Origin: Aldrovandia affinis | Taxonomy: Eukaryota > Chordata > Actinopteri > Notacanthiformes > Halosauridae | Direction of reading: 5' to 3' | Length of the DNA: 64,000 bases | Assembly (NCBI GenBank): GCA_029706075.1 | Contig: JAINUG010000116.1 | Coordinates: forward strand, 563,501 to 627,500 | Shown here: positions 13,801-28,800 of the stretch, one piece after another | Layout: each line of letters begins with the position of its first letter | How positions within the stretch are numbered: the stretch's first letter is position 1 | The notes under the pieces: generated by a model | What the model saw: the letters and a program-made list of their open reading frames with translations, nothing else | Told to the model about the DNA's origin: nothing | Database searches by the model: none | Position numbers and translations under genes: made by a program

Positions 13801-16800
13801 TAAGGAAGTAAAATCAGAGTGAAGGTAGAGATAATGCAGTGTACTAACCTTCCTTCCAGCCTGGCCAGTTCTCCCAGGACTTCCCCTGTAACCAATGGCC
13901 CCCTAGAAATGCACAGTTTCCAAATCCAGTGAACCCAACACAGTGAGGCTTTCAATTACAAGAGATATACTGACATCTTCCTGCTGTAGGACACCTGTTA
14001 GATTAACAGTTCAGGTCTTGCATCACAGTTGATTTAGGATTGCCACCAGCCAAATGTCTGCCTGACTCAGCAGAATTAATGATTTATTATTAGTTTTAAT
14101 GAAGCCTGTTGTTACCTTTTGTACAACTTTAAAAGTCTTCATATAAAGCGTGTGTAGTCACTTGCCTCTACGGCCTCACCTTTTACTTATAACATTTTAA
14201 GGGGGCTATCGATTGCCATTTTAACTTAAACTTTATCTGAGATATTTAAAATTGCTCCTATTTACATATTTTGCAGTAGAGATGTGTGTCTTCAGGAGAA
14301 GGGACTTTGCATGGACGTGTCCAGATACAGAATAACCAAAACATTGATAAGCTGAGTACTGGGCAACCACATCACAAAAAAAGACATTAAAACTAAACAA
14401 AAAACTTACCGGATCTCCTTCATTTCCTACAACACCCAGAAGTCCATCTAAACCACTTTCTCCCTGAAACAGGGACACAGAAAATTGAATTGAGGTATGG
14501 TGCAAACATTTCCATACAATTGGGGAAGTGCATACATTTTGGATTCACATGGGGAGATACCAGGGACAGTGCCCTGAAAGCATCCCTATGGAAGTCTTGG
14601 CCTCCCCCAGTTTGGCAGCAAGTGCATAGCGTGCGGCACTATGGACAGCCTCCATTTACCTGAGTCACAGCATCACAGGCAGCACAAAGCCATCTCAAAG
14701 TACACGGCTGTCAGGTTTGGCTTTTTCATCTACATTGGCTGAACTGGCACTGAGTTATGCATTGAAAATCCAGCTAGCATTTTGCCTTTTTGTTTTCAAA
14801 GCAATCATATTGCCTTAACAAGAACACACATCTGAATTGAGAATCGCAAGAAGACTTATTTCCTGAAAGAAAGAAACAATCCTTCCTGGTCCTTTCCCCA
14901 GTGAATATAAAATGCCACTTTCCTAACATGAGCACTGTTGAGGGCACTTTGGGTTTCTATCTTGGCTGTGGAACATCGTTCTTTTCCTTCTCTGGAACAT
15001 CACTTTGAAATGGGTCGACATGAAGACCCTGCTGGTCTGCTGCTGTTTCACTTCAACCAAAATGCTTGAATCAAGTTAATTTAACAAACGTCTGTACCAT
15101 AGATGGTTTTATGTGGTTCTGTGTGGCTCAGGAGGTAGAGCATGGCGTTGGCAATGCTTAGGTTGTGGGTTCAACTCACATTGGGGCCACATACACTGAA
15201 AAATTTATGCATTCATTACTGTAAGATGCTTTGGATAAAAGCGTCTGCTAAATGGCATATATTATGTGAATTTAAGGAACGTTCAGTTGTTTGATAAAAC
15301 TACGAACCGCCTCATTTTGTGTGCACTTCTGGCTGTAACAAAGTCATCTGCATACAATGACATTATGGGATTTATCCTGATCCATGCAGAATAATGTCTG
15401 TCATACTTTAAAGGGCCGGAAATACTTACCATTAATCCAGGCCTCCCAATCGGTCCAGGCCTTCCCTTCAGACCTTCCATTCCCTGCTATTATGACAACA
15501 ATCAGAATAACAATTCAGCATAATAACAGAAAGCACAATTCTGATATCACTTTTGGTCTGTAAATTGGAAAGGATTGAAAAGGTTGTCTGGTGTTCGTTA
15601 TAATACAACCTGCTGTTCACGTCGTCTCAGTCCATAACTTATTTCAGATGTACAATATTTATCACAATTTATTTTACTTATTTTTTATCAAACGATTTGT
15701 TTCTTTGATCTCACAATTTAAAATGGGAGCCATATTTGTAGTCCCATCCCATTCATGCAACATCATCCAAAGTGTGTGCTGCTAGCCAATCACTACTTTT
15801 CACTCTGCAGTCCAGCAGCTGAGCTGTGCATTGGAGGACAACGCTTCAAGTGCAGCTGGTGCTGGCGCACTGGCATGATCAGGGTTTGATTCGTGACTGC
15901 CAGGAACATCACTGCTCTGTGGACTAGCGTTTTTAACTGATTGCAATAATTAACTCACCTGTTTGCCGACATCACCCCTGAGCCCTCTCCTTCCTTGGCT
16001 GCCTTTCAATCCCTCCATAAAACAGGAACAAGCAAAATGACAGTTTAGTCCAAAAATCTATTTAAAAAACAATCACCCATATTTTCTCAAAATTTGGAAT
16101 GCACAAATGGTGTGTATTCATGGTCATTGCTGTGACCTCCTCTGTCAATGCGGAAGAGCACAGACAAGCACACATTCTCCCGCAAAGAAAATGACGTCAG
16201 GCTTGCACTTCCTTTCACTCTGCAGTCCACCAGTTAAGCTTTGCATAGACATTGAGTCAGAGGAAGAACCTTCATGTGTAGCTTGTGCAGTCAGAGTGTG
16301 GGCCAACTCATTGACCAGAGGGGGGGTCGCTGATGTATGACGAGACACGCACGTCCCGCAGACTGAAATCCCGCCCTTACCCAGGTGATGCTGCAGGTAA
16401 AGCATGTTGGAGACCAGACCCTGACGCCCATCCGCCCACTATAACAATGCTTTAACAGGATGAGCCACCCAGCAGCCCTTAAAATCCCTTTATAATTATA
16501 CCCAAATAATAAAATACAAAACTTGGATGGACGGATAGGATGGATCTAACTCTAACCTCTCACCTTGGGCCCTTGTTTGCCTTTGTGTCCTTTGTAGCCC
16601 CGTAGCCCTGGGGTCCCAGTCCTGCCCTTGGGGCCTGGGCTCCCTTTTCTCCTAGGTGCCACTGGCCCCTGAAAAGCCACACGACAGAACATTCACTCAG
16701 ACGGTAGGAATGTTGATCTCAGACAACATTTAATTAATGCTGAAGCACGAAAACACAAACTGACCTTTTTGCCTGGATTTCCAGGCACTCCCTTGCTCCC

Positions 16801-19800
16801 TTTCAAACCATGCGGTCCCTTGAGAAGAACAGAAGACTAGATGAGCTCCAATAGGAACACCTACATGTAAAAAATCCTACAACATTTCCAAGGCCACTGG
16901 AGAGCCTACCTGTTGTCCTATGTCACCATGGATACCAGGTTTTCCAAGTTCCCCATAATCGCCCTGTGGAGAGATAAAAAAAAATATATATATTTTGTCC
17001 CATTTTCTCTCAATTTGGTAGCCAATCCCCCCCCCTCGTATTGTGAGTTCGCTGCCGTAGCCGTGACCAGTAGTGACGAAAGCGAAGTATCGACAGGCCG
17101 TCGACCGTAACTGGGTACTACAGAGCCACTCCTGTGGCACTCCACGGCCAGAGCTGACTCTGGCATGGCCAGTGGGATTGAACCCCGGTTGCCGTGGCCA
17201 GCATCGAACGTTGTAACCACTGGATCACGCGGGAGGCCCGTGGAGAGATATTAATGGCAGTTCCTTTTTCATTGTTTAAATGTGAATCAATGGTACATAG
17301 TGTATATTTTATGAATGGTAAATCCTATTATACAGAGCTAAAGCTCACACAGTGTAGAGTTACACGCAAGTGGATTCTCCCTAGAATGATGTAATGGCAC
17401 ACTATACCTTAGGTCCACGAGATCCAGGTTTCCCCACAGGACCAGTTGTATTTCCTGGCATACCCTGTTAGGGAAAGAAAAAAGTTATCTCATGCCCTTT
17501 ACGACCAAGTCAAAACTGACACTAACATCAAATAAAATAAGTTTACCAGGGAGTACCCTTCCATAACCCCATTACTTACTTACTTGAGCCCATCGCCCCT
17601 AGGGGAGCGTAGGCCATTGATGATGGTCCTCCACTGAGCTCTGTTCTGGGCAGTGTTCTCCAGCTCTGACCAGGTATGACCACACGTCTTGGCATGTGCC
17701 TCCAGGTCCTGCCTCCAGGTGTTTTTGGGGCGACCCCTCTTCCCTTTTTCCTTCTGGGTTCCAGATCAGGGCTTGGCGAGTGGTGTTGATCTAGGGGGCT
17801 TTCAGAGGGTGTGACCGACCCAGTTCCACCTCTGCCTTCGGAGCTCTTCCTCCACTGGGACCGGTCCAGTTCCTCTCCACAGGTCCATATCGCTGACCCG
17901 GTCCCTCCAGCTCAGGTGTAGGATTCTCCGTAGGCAGTTATTGATAAATGTCTGTGGCTTCTTCGTGTCTGCGTTTGTCTCTCTCCAGGTCTCAGAGTCG
18001 TACAGAAGCACAGACTCGACCGTGGAGTCGATCAGTCGCAGCTTCGGTTTGGTCTTGAGCCCCAAACATTTCACAATGTGATGATTGCCGTTCTCGCCTT
18101 TTGGATTCTTGCTTTGATGTCCTCGTCTGTAGCCACCGTATTTATTTATTATACCTCCCAGGTAAGTGATTGACTCTACGTCTTTCAGTGGCTCCCCTCT
18201 GAGAGTGGTCGGGTCATCACATAACCCCACGATTGTACCTTATTTTCACCACTGGACACACAAGCCATACATTTGATAATAATAAAGACAAGACAAACTC
18301 ACCATTGATCCTTTCGGTCCTGAAGGGCCAGGTGGTCCAACTTTTCCCTGTGCTCCCTAAACCATAAAAAGACAGGATGAGTAAAAAAGTTTACAGGATA
18401 AGTCCAAACTGTCTCTTGGTGGCCCATTCATCTGGGAGTACTGCATAGATAAACAATCAATTCATTCTCATAGGTAAATGTAATCTTCCCATAGCTCAGT
18501 GGGTAGAGCATGGCACTGGCAATGCCAAGGTTGTGGGTTCGATCGCGCGTAAAAAACGAGGTTCTGACTCTCTGTGGTCATAAAAGATCCCATGGCGTTT
18601 CTCAAAAAGAGTAAGGTGTTAACCCAGTGTCCTGGCCAAATTCCCAACCCAGACAATATATATACAATTAATTCCCTCCCTCCTTGCCTCTCCACTGTGT
18701 ATCTGATGTGTAGTGAGTTTGTGCCCTATGGCTGCCGTCGCATTCACACAGGTGGGTGATGCACATTGGTGGTGGCTTGAGGTGAGTTGTAAAGTGCTAT
18801 CATTGTAAAGTGCTTTGGGTTCCTTGACAAGTGCTATATAAATCCAATGTTCAATTCAATTCAATTCAATCGATATGATTTCGTGTCCAGGCAAGCAAAT
18901 GGTGGATCTTAGACCTTCTATGACAGCATACTCACAATGAGTCCTGCTACACCTTTCTCTCCTCTGGCGTCATCTGGTCCGGGATTCCCCACAGGACCGT
19001 ACTTTCCGGCCAGGCCTGAGGTACCTCTGACACCCGGCGGGCCCTGCAGACAGACGACCAAATGGCCAGAGGTTTCAGCTCTCTGCCCGTCTGACCTATT
19101 GCTTACACTGATCTCTTGCGCGAACTATGATTGATCTTACCATGTATTAATGCACATCTTGTAAGTCGCTCTGGATAAGAGCGTCTGCTAAATGCTTAAA
19201 ATGTCAATGTAAAAATTTACTTGAATTAAGAAATAGTTCAGAGTACAACTTGATCATTCACGCATTCAGCGATTAAGGTGTGATAGAAGACCATCTTCCG
19301 GCAGATAGCTCAGACTCCAGTGTAGTGACTCACTTTCTCTCCAGGGGGTCCAGGGTTTCCTTTCTCCCCTGGGGCCCCAGTGTAACCCTGAAACCAGGCA
19401 GACAAGGGAACAATTAACACTGGCTTTCTCTGCCCATGAACAACACTAACATATTGAGGCCTTACAGTCAACATTTACCAAAGACTTATGAGTGTTCAAG
19501 CACAATAGAATAAATGCTCTTAAAAAATATGGTCACCCACTTCCTTCCCTGGTGGTCCCTTTGGTCCTTGAAGTCCCTGAGTGCCTGGCTCTCCCAGGAC
19601 CCCCTTCAGCCCTCTGCCAATAAGAGGTCCATTCCTTCCTTTATCACCCTATGGTTAAAAAAACAAACCCAATAAACACCATTTCCCACTGTGCACCTCT
19701 TCACAGTCCGATATACTTTAAATCAGGACTGCTGGAAGTTCTTTATGCAAGTAGATCAACATCCTAATACTGTCAATATGTGTTATTGACAAAGTGATCA

Positions 19801-22800
19801 ATTGATCAGTTAAACCGATACTCACATGTTGCCCCTTCTGCCCTGGTGGCCCCAAAGCCCCCCTTAATCCAGTTGGGCCCTAAAACACAGCAACACAAGT
19901 CCTTTGCTTTGCAATAATACGAATCCTCTTCTACATTTGCAAATGATAATGGTTACTTTTTAGATTTATTGTTAAGACTAAGTACCATTAGAATGGTACA
20001 CTATATCTGGAATTTTGACCAAAAGCTTATTGATTCTAATTAGAATTGGATCTAACACTGCAGACATTCAGAATTTGCACAAATTCATATCCAAAATGTT
20101 GCATATGACAGCTACTACTGAAATACTGTAATAAATAATCAATACATTATAATCAATCTACCTCCTCACCATCGACACCAGCAACTCCCTTCTCCCCTGC
20201 AAGTCCCTGGAGCCCCTGTGTGAAGATGCAAAGGAACGCAAAGATGCAAAAAAGGTAAATATGAGCAATACTCATTGTTAATAAGAACATAAGAATACAT
20301 CATGACGAGAACAGGCTGTTCGGCCCATCTAGGCTCGTCATGTCCTAATCTAAAGAGTATCTAGTACTGCATCTAGCCTGGACTTGAATAGCCCCCAAGT
20401 GTTTCTGCCTCTACTACCCGACCTGGCAAGCTGTTCCAGGCATTGACAACTCATAAATATGTCTCTCTGCAGTTGTGTCAATGCTAAGAGTAGAGGTTGG
20501 GGTTATTCGTTGGTTGTTTAAAGGAGAATTGTATAACAAAAGGGAATGGCACCTAAAGACCAATGATTACCTTTTCCCCTGTGTCTCCGGGTGGGCCTGG
20601 GGGTCCTCCAGTCCCATCTTTGCCCTAAAAAAGTGAAAAAAGGTACTTCAACTTCAGTATTCAACTCCCTCTCAGGATTAACCTAACCATCCAAGATGAG
20701 CCACTCACAGGCTAGCCTCACTTGTCAGGTTCATAACTATGAGTCTGACTAGTTTCTCACTTTGGTTTATACATTCTGGGGATGTGGGCCTCACAGGTGG
20801 TCTAGTGGTTACAACGTGACCAGGGTTCAATTTCACCGGCCGCGCCAGGGTCATCTCTGGCCGGGAGTGCCAGGGGCGGCAATTGGCTGTCCGCCCCAGG
20901 GAGGGGGGAGAGAAGCCGACAGGAAGTTCGCTGCGCACAGGAGTGGCTCTGTAGTACCGGAGTTATGGTCGACAGCCTGGCGAGTGCCATCTCGGAGGAG
21001 ACAATACTTTGCCTTTGTCACTACCGGTCTCAGGGCTACGGCAGCGAAATCACAATACGAGGGGGGGGATTGACATGAAAAATAGAGGGTGTAATTGGCT
21101 ACTAAACTGGGAGAAAACAAATTATTGAAAAAATTATAATAAATCCGGGGATGTACTTTGCTAATAAAAAATGAATAGAGAGGGTGTGTGAAATGATAAA
21201 CCGTTTAGGCCAACAAAAATCCATCCTCAGAAATCTGCGGCCACCAATCAGATTGCAGAAAGCCTAGGCCAGAAAAGTTAACAAATTATCCAGTCGACAC
21301 AACTCACAGGGTAACCTGGCACACCATGGGGCCCCAGTGGTCCTGCTGGCCCCGGGTCCCCTGCTGGCCCTTGCAGGCCTATCTGCCCCCATAGCCCTAT
21401 ATTACCCTGTATACCCTAGAATGAAAAACAATGTTAACAGCCCCTTCAAAAATACATTACGACAATGCCATACATACTCAAAGGAAATGTATGCAGTAGC
21501 GGTATGTCAATGCGGTTCTGTGTGGCTCAGTAGGTAGAGTGTGGTTCTGTGTGGCTCAGTAGGTAGAGCGTGGTTCTGTGTGGCTCAGTAGGTAGAGCGT
21601 GGTTCTGTGTGGCTCAGTAGGTAGAGCATGGTTCTGTGTGGCTCAGTAGGTAGAGCGTGGTTCTGTGTGGCTCAGTAGGTAGAGCATGGTTCTGTGTGGC
21701 TCAGTAGGTAGAGTGTGGTTCTGTGTGGCTCAGTAGGTAGAGCGTGGTTCTGTGTGGCTCAGTAGGTAGAGCACAGCGATTGCCAACACTTAGGTTGTGG
21801 GTTCAATTCCCACTGGGGCCACATATACTGAAAAACGTGTGCATTCACTACTGCAAGTCTCTTTCGATAAAAGCGTCTGATAAATGGCATATATTATATT
21901 ATAATTAGGGCTGGGACTTTAACGCGTTAATTTCGATTAATTAATTACAGAAAAAATAACGCGTTAAAAAATTTACGCATTTTAATCGCACTATATTTTT
22001 GCACTCCAGACACCACGGAACGTTTCTCAATGCTAAACATGTTGCAGCTAGCGTGAAGCCAGAGCTAACGCTGATCAGGCTAACGTTAGTCCTAGTACGA
22101 GCAAGCAGAGTCGCCAAACCACACTCGACCAGATGACGGGGTTCAGAGCCAAGATGAGTAAGACCACGTCTAACAAAGTAACCAACTCACTGGCTCACTG
22201 ATTGCCGTGGACTGTAGACCACTTTCGGTGGTCGAAGATAAGGGGCTAGAAAAGGTGCTACAGATTGCGTCGTCTGACACAATTTATGAACTGCCATGCA
22301 GAAAGACAATTTCGAAAAAATCCAGCAGCTTCTTCCAAAGGTCCTTTGCACTATCATATTCCTAAAATTGCTGCACTTTGTTAAAAATTGCACTGGTCTG
22401 TGTAGTAGCTAAAATAAACAAGATTTTGCTGCTTAAACTTATGTATATGTCTATTCATTGATTCACTCATATACCAAAATCCATTTGAATTGAAAAATGT
22501 TGCTTCTCGTGTCAAATATTGATATGCGATTAAAATGCGATTAATTTCGATTAATTAATTACAAAGCCTCTAATTAATTAGATTAATTTTTTTAATCGAG
22601 TCCCACCACTAATTATAATCAATGCATTGAAGAGCATCATCAGTTTTGTGAAGCATTTACAGAAATGTCTCAGGTAGGTGTCGTGACTACTATTCGAGTC
22701 ATCTTCTTACGGGAGGTCCACGGTACCCCTTGGGCCCCGGTAAGCCTTGCAGGCCCTGCAACAGCGAGAGAAGAGATGGCCATGAGTGCCTGGAGATTTG

Positions 22801-25800
22801 GCCGGAGATCATCTTGTAGGAGAAGAAATCCCTGCAAGACTTAACACTTACTGGACTTCCAGGAATCCCCTTCGGTCCCCCTGGCGCCCTCTCTCCCTGA
22901 ACCAAAGGATGTGTAAATTAACCATTAATATTAATGAAACATTATTTATTCAGGGTTTTTAGCCAAGCAATGAACATCACCATTTACTATGCAGTCATCA
23001 CGTATTCAAGACATATTTCCTTACGAATCACCCGTTCGTACATCAGTGTTAATCTTCGAGCTCGTAAATATTCTATGGCATGTGCCATGCAAATCCAGTG
23101 AGTACAGCTTTGCTGGAATTTCTTGAAGGAAGATCAAAGTCAAATGAAATATTCCAGTTCTCATTACAACTTTCATTACACATTGCCGATAATGCACCTC
23201 ACTATCTGACTGCTTGCTTGCTAATTATATTTCAGCAAACTTCTCACACATGACACATACAAGTCAAAACTGGTTTTGGTAATTGCAACAAACAAGAGAC
23301 ACGGGCGTAAATGATCCAGTACCTTTTGGCCAGGACTCCCGGGTGGACCGTTCAGACCAGTTTTACCTTTAATGCCCTGAGCAAATATACACATCAATAC
23401 ATTTAAGAAAAACAAAGAGAGAGATCACAATAACTACATACTGAGATAGTATTACAGAACAAGGGCTCAGACATCAAACATTTAATAAGCAATAATTTTG
23501 CTTATTCTGTGTGGCTCAGCAGGTAGAGCATGGCGTTGGCAACGCTTAGGTTGTGGGTTCAATTCCCTCTCAATTCCCACTGGAACCACATACATACAGA
23601 AAAATGTATGCATTCATTACTGTAAGTTGCTTTGGATAAAAGCATCTGCTAAATGGCATATATTATTATATAAATTTTGCTTGCTTCTGACAAAAAAACA
23701 TATGATATTTTTGCTTACAACAATTAATGGATGACAGTATGCAGTGCATGATGGGACAGACCACCAACACAAGGGATGAACTCCGTTGTAGCTTTGAGTA
23801 AACCATAATACAACTTTGAGCCTAAACTGGAGGTCCTCTGCAGACAGTGAAGGCCTCTGGACTCACCCTGATCCCTGGACTTCCTTTGACACCAGTAAAC
23901 CCCCTGCTACCAGGATCTCCCTGTTTAAAAATAGCCACATAATGGAGATCATGTTACACACAGATAGGTCTTTTGCACGATCTTGACAGAAAATCTGGAT
24001 TATGTTGCATCTGGATCAGAGGGATTTTACTCGGCTAATGCTAAAGACAATGGATAATGCTAACGCTAATTCAATGGAAATATCAACTCTGGATATCATG
24101 GAATCACAGCTCATAACTAAACTAACTTAGACTAGTTCTCCAGCCTGCAGGATTCATTCAGTAATTTGGCTGCAACTATTCAATATTTAAGTCTTGAAAT
24201 AGTTCCTTGAATATTTCAGGGTTCTAGGAAACTAAAGGGTAGCATAGATGAGAGAGAGGGGGGCGTTCTTCCTGCAACACTTGATCAGGTATTTAGTTCA
24301 TTAGTTGAATTTCAATCAATGTGATCAAAAACTACAACTCCATTTCAGCAAATCCCTATAATATGATTGCAGATATAGAATATACTCACACTATTCCCAA
24401 CAGGACCTTGAATTCCTGGACCTCCATTCTTCCCCATTTGCCCCTGAGAAATGTAAATGGAGCCACACGTCAGACATTGATTCCGTGGTCCTGGAAGATC
24501 ATTCCACCACCGAGGGGTCAGGACAGAGAAGAGGCGAGACCGCGAGGAGTGGGTGCCGGGCGCCCAGAGGGATGGGACAGTCAGTTTGCCAGAGGAGGCG
24601 GAGTGGAGAGGTCTGGCTGGGGCGTAGGGTGTGATGAGTGTCTGGAGGCAAGGGGGAGCAGTTCCTCTAGCCGCTTGGTAAGCCAGCACCAGTGATTTGA
24701 ATTTAACGAGATAAATAAAAGCATGAAATAAAAATTCGAAATATAGTACCTTTTGCCCCCGGGGTCCAAAATTCCCATCTAATCCTGGTTTACCCATAGG
24801 CCCCTATGGAAAAGGCAGATATGATTAATCAAATTCAGTATGCAATACCCCATTCAATTCATTACACCAATGAAAAGGCAGGATCTTACAGGACCACCAT
24901 ATATTCCATCCACTCCTCGATTCCCTGGCAGGCCTTGCAATCCCTAAAGGAAGAAACAAAATTCTCAAATTAACAAATGACAATGGAATAAAATGATTGT
25001 ACTGTGCTGAATGTAATCAATCGCAACAAATATAACTAAATAAAGATATATATGAGTCAAATATGAATGTATCAAGTTGCCAAATAATCTGATCCCTTAA
25101 TTATAACTTTCAGGAAGGTCCCGTACTGTGGGTTTGGCCACATAGGTCACACACCTTCAAACGATAATCTCTGGCTACACCCCGACATTCGTAATGCAGT
25201 CAATTAATCTGTACTTCATCACTATCCACTGCAGTAGATCATTTATACCTTCATCCGCACTTTTCCATAAACATAAACTTTTCCGTGGTTCTGTGTGTCT
25301 CAGTAGGTAGAGCGTGGTTCTGTGTGTCTCAGTAGGTAGAGCGTGGTTATGTGTGTCTCAGTAGGTAGAGCGTGGTTCTGTGTGGCTCAGTAGGTAGAGC
25401 GTGGTTCTGTGTGGCTCAGTAGGTAGAGCGTGGTTCTGTGTGTCTCAGTAGGTAGAGCGTGGTTCTGTGTGGCTCAGTAGGTAGAGCGTGGTTCTGTGTG
25501 TCTCAGTAGGTAGAGCATGGCATTGGCAACGCTTAGGTTGTGGGTTCAATTCCCACTGGAACCACATATACTGAAAAATGTATGCATTCACTACTGTAAG
25601 TCGCTTTGGATAAAAGCATCTGATAAATGGCATATACTATACTATACTACACACTAAGATAATTATAACAAATTAGAATACACACCTTGGGACCCTGCGA
25701 TCCAGTTACACCCAGAACGCCAGGTCTTCCCTATGAGATACAACCATAAAGTTTCAATCCAGCAATAACTATCTCCACACAGCATATTTAAGCTTCTGTA

Positions 25801-28800
25801 TTCAAGCCATTATCTGGAATCAATGTTATAAGCCCATAAAAACATAATCTTTTAAGGATATAAAATAACATTTAAAATCGAGAAGCATGCTGTTAAACTT
25901 AGAATATAGAAAAGTGTACTTTAAAAAATATAGGAAACATCAAGAAGAATGCTATGATATGATATGTTTCGCCATAAAAAAAAGTTGGTGCTTTCCCTTC
26001 TGGATTTTTTTTGGGGGTACTTTTGATATTGGGCCAATAATAGTTATTACTGAATAAAGTCTTATCACGATATCTTGTAATGAACATGGATGTAGTGCTG
26101 AGGACTTCTGGTTACTGGGAGAAATTGGTGCTTTACTCGATTGACACAAAACATGAGAAAGGGTAAAAAGAAATTAGGTATGAAACAGCCTATTCAATTA
26201 CAATGTTCTTTAAAAAAGGCTCCAGGGTGGCGCAACGGTAAAGGCACTCGCCCGGAGTGCAGGTTGCCCATTGCAGCTGGGATTCGAACCCGGCTGCACC
26301 AGTCCGGCTCTAGTTGGGAGTGCTGCTAGGGGGTGGCAATTGGCTGTCCGCCCCAGGGAGGGGGGAAGGAAGGCGGCATGAGCTCGCTGCATGCATAGAA
26401 AGCTTCTCTGGCTGTTTGGAATCACGGTCGGCGCTGAACATGCTCCGTCTCGGAGGAGTTTGCCATTCCTACCACTACCAGTACCAGAGGAGTGGCTAGT
26501 CCTGTAGCTGCAGATGGTGGACTTGTGGGGGGGGATAGTTGGATTAATAGAGGGTACAATTCTGTGGTTCTGTGTGGCTCAGTAGGTAGAGCATGGCGTT
26601 GGCAACGCTTAGGTTGTGGGTTCAATCCCCACTGGGACCACATATACTGAAAAATGTATGCACTGTAAGTCGCTTTGGATAAAAGCGTCCGCTAAATGGC
26701 ATGTATTATTATTATCCGCTAAATGGCATGTATTACAATTGGCCACCCAAATTGGGAGGAAGAAAAACATGGAAAAAAATCTGAAAAATTCATCCCTCAT
26801 TTTAAAGAAATGAAATGAACAAAAGTACATTTGAGATAAAATAAAAATGTGAAATACACAAGAACCTTAATACCGGGTTCTCCTTCAGGTCCTTGTTCTC
26901 CAAATTTCCCACTTTTCCCCTGTAAACAACAACACACAAAGTCGGGTGGTTAATCAATTGTCCTGTTAGGGAGGGCTAATTGTTATAAGATAGAGATATG
27001 TCCACTGCTGTTGTAACTTTTTATTATGTTTTATCTAAAGAACACAGAAGCAACCCCTCTGAAAACTGGAATTCTACCAGCTGAAAAATGCAACATTGCA
27101 CATATCACTACCTTCAAGAACTATGGAAGGAGAGACTGCTTATTGGTTTGCATTGATCATGCTGACCCAATGAATGGTCACTGGTTTGGTCATTGATAAA
27201 AAGGAAAACGCTCCTTCTATTACCAGAGGGCCTGGCAAACCAACGAATCCTCCCCGCCCAGCACGACCCTTTGTGGAAATAATACACACATATTTTACTG
27301 CATTGTTACACAATGATAAATGCTGTGATAAATGATTCAAATCAATATAAAGATGTGCAAATGCATAACATGAATACATTTAGTGCATTATGTTTATGTG
27401 CGTTCTCTGCATCAGCCTTAATAAGGACTAGGGATGTTAATTATTATTGATGATCGATGAATCGCTGTTAAGAATTTGAGCAATCAAGCATATCAAATTA
27501 ATGATTAGGTATCACTTTTTTTAAGAAGCATCCACTGTCGGACAGCCTTCATTTCAAAAGGAATATTGTTTTCGTCGTTAGGCCTACTGACTGTCCTTTC
27601 AGTAGGCCTAACCATTTTTAATTCTCTGTTTTATGCTGTTAAAATAGGCCCGTGTCTCAAAAGTTTGAATAAGTTAATAATAAAATACACATTTTGTATT
27701 CTCTGTCATACGCTACATTTTTTGTTCTTTTCGTCTTTTTTTAAAGATGAATCAATTAATTGTTTGTTAACGTGGGCAACGATCAATCAATGAAATGTCT
27801 TAATATTAGCATCCCTAATAAGGAATAAGAAAGTTATTCATTCAAGTTATGAATGAATAACTTCACAGTTGACAACAAAGTCATGGTAATATCTGCCGCT
27901 ACCTTCATGCCTCTCGGCCCGACAGGTCCTTGTACACCAGGGGGTCCTCTGGCCCCCTACAGAGCACAGTGATTTACAGGTCATGAGAGATTAACCACAG
28001 GAAGCAAGCAGTACTTCATATGGAAATCGAGGTATAGTATCAGATGATTGATATGGAGTAATTCATATTGTATGTTTCGGCGTATAAAACCTCAGTGCGG
28101 ATAAACTCACCTTCAGCCCATCTTTCCCTTGCTTTGCCATCTCCCCCATTATCCCGTCATGACCCTTTCAGAACAGAACAAGAACAGAAGCCAGTCCCAT
28201 AAGGACTGAATAAAACCACCATCTCCCAACGGATTCAAATCTGAGCTACTCATATTCAATCATAATTAATGTTCAAGTTTATCAGATTATGCACTTAAAC
28301 GCACCAATGTTCAGGTGATGGTTGTTTTTAGGTTGTTAGGTTGTTTAGGTTTTTTAAGGTTGTTTGTGAAGACTTTAGGTTTGACTGTAAGGGACAATGT
28401 GTACAGTGCACAACAGGACATGAATGAGGAGACCCCACTCACTCTGTGGCCTTGATATCCTGGCGGGCCTGGTGGGCCTATTTCACCCTGAAGGCCTGGC
28501 AATCCACTTCGGCCTTTGAATCCCTGATTCCCTGGAGGCCCAGGGAGTCCCTGTTCAACAGACCACAGTCTCTTTAAACCTGAACGTTGCAGGTTTGATC
28601 CCAGGTGGGGCACTGCTGTTGTAGCCTTCAGCAAGGTACTTAACCTGAATTGCTTCAGTAAAATATCCAGCTGTATAAATGGTTTGTGTGTAAAGAAATG
28701 TAAACTGTGTAAGTCGCTCTGGATAAGAGCATCTGCTAAATGCCTGTAATGTAATGTAATGTTGAACTAACTCTTTAACTGAATCTGCATTCTGCTCAGT

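Noticed and set aside
17802..18230. Host gene encoding a 142-residue protein
   Set aside because: Sequence is a retrotransposon reverse transcriptase C-terminus with frame breaks.
21416..22710. Missing 54-bp helix exon between exons 32 and 33
   Set aside because: The size pattern hinted at one, but the helix total already reaches ~1,017 residues and the interval holds only SINE and hAT sequence.
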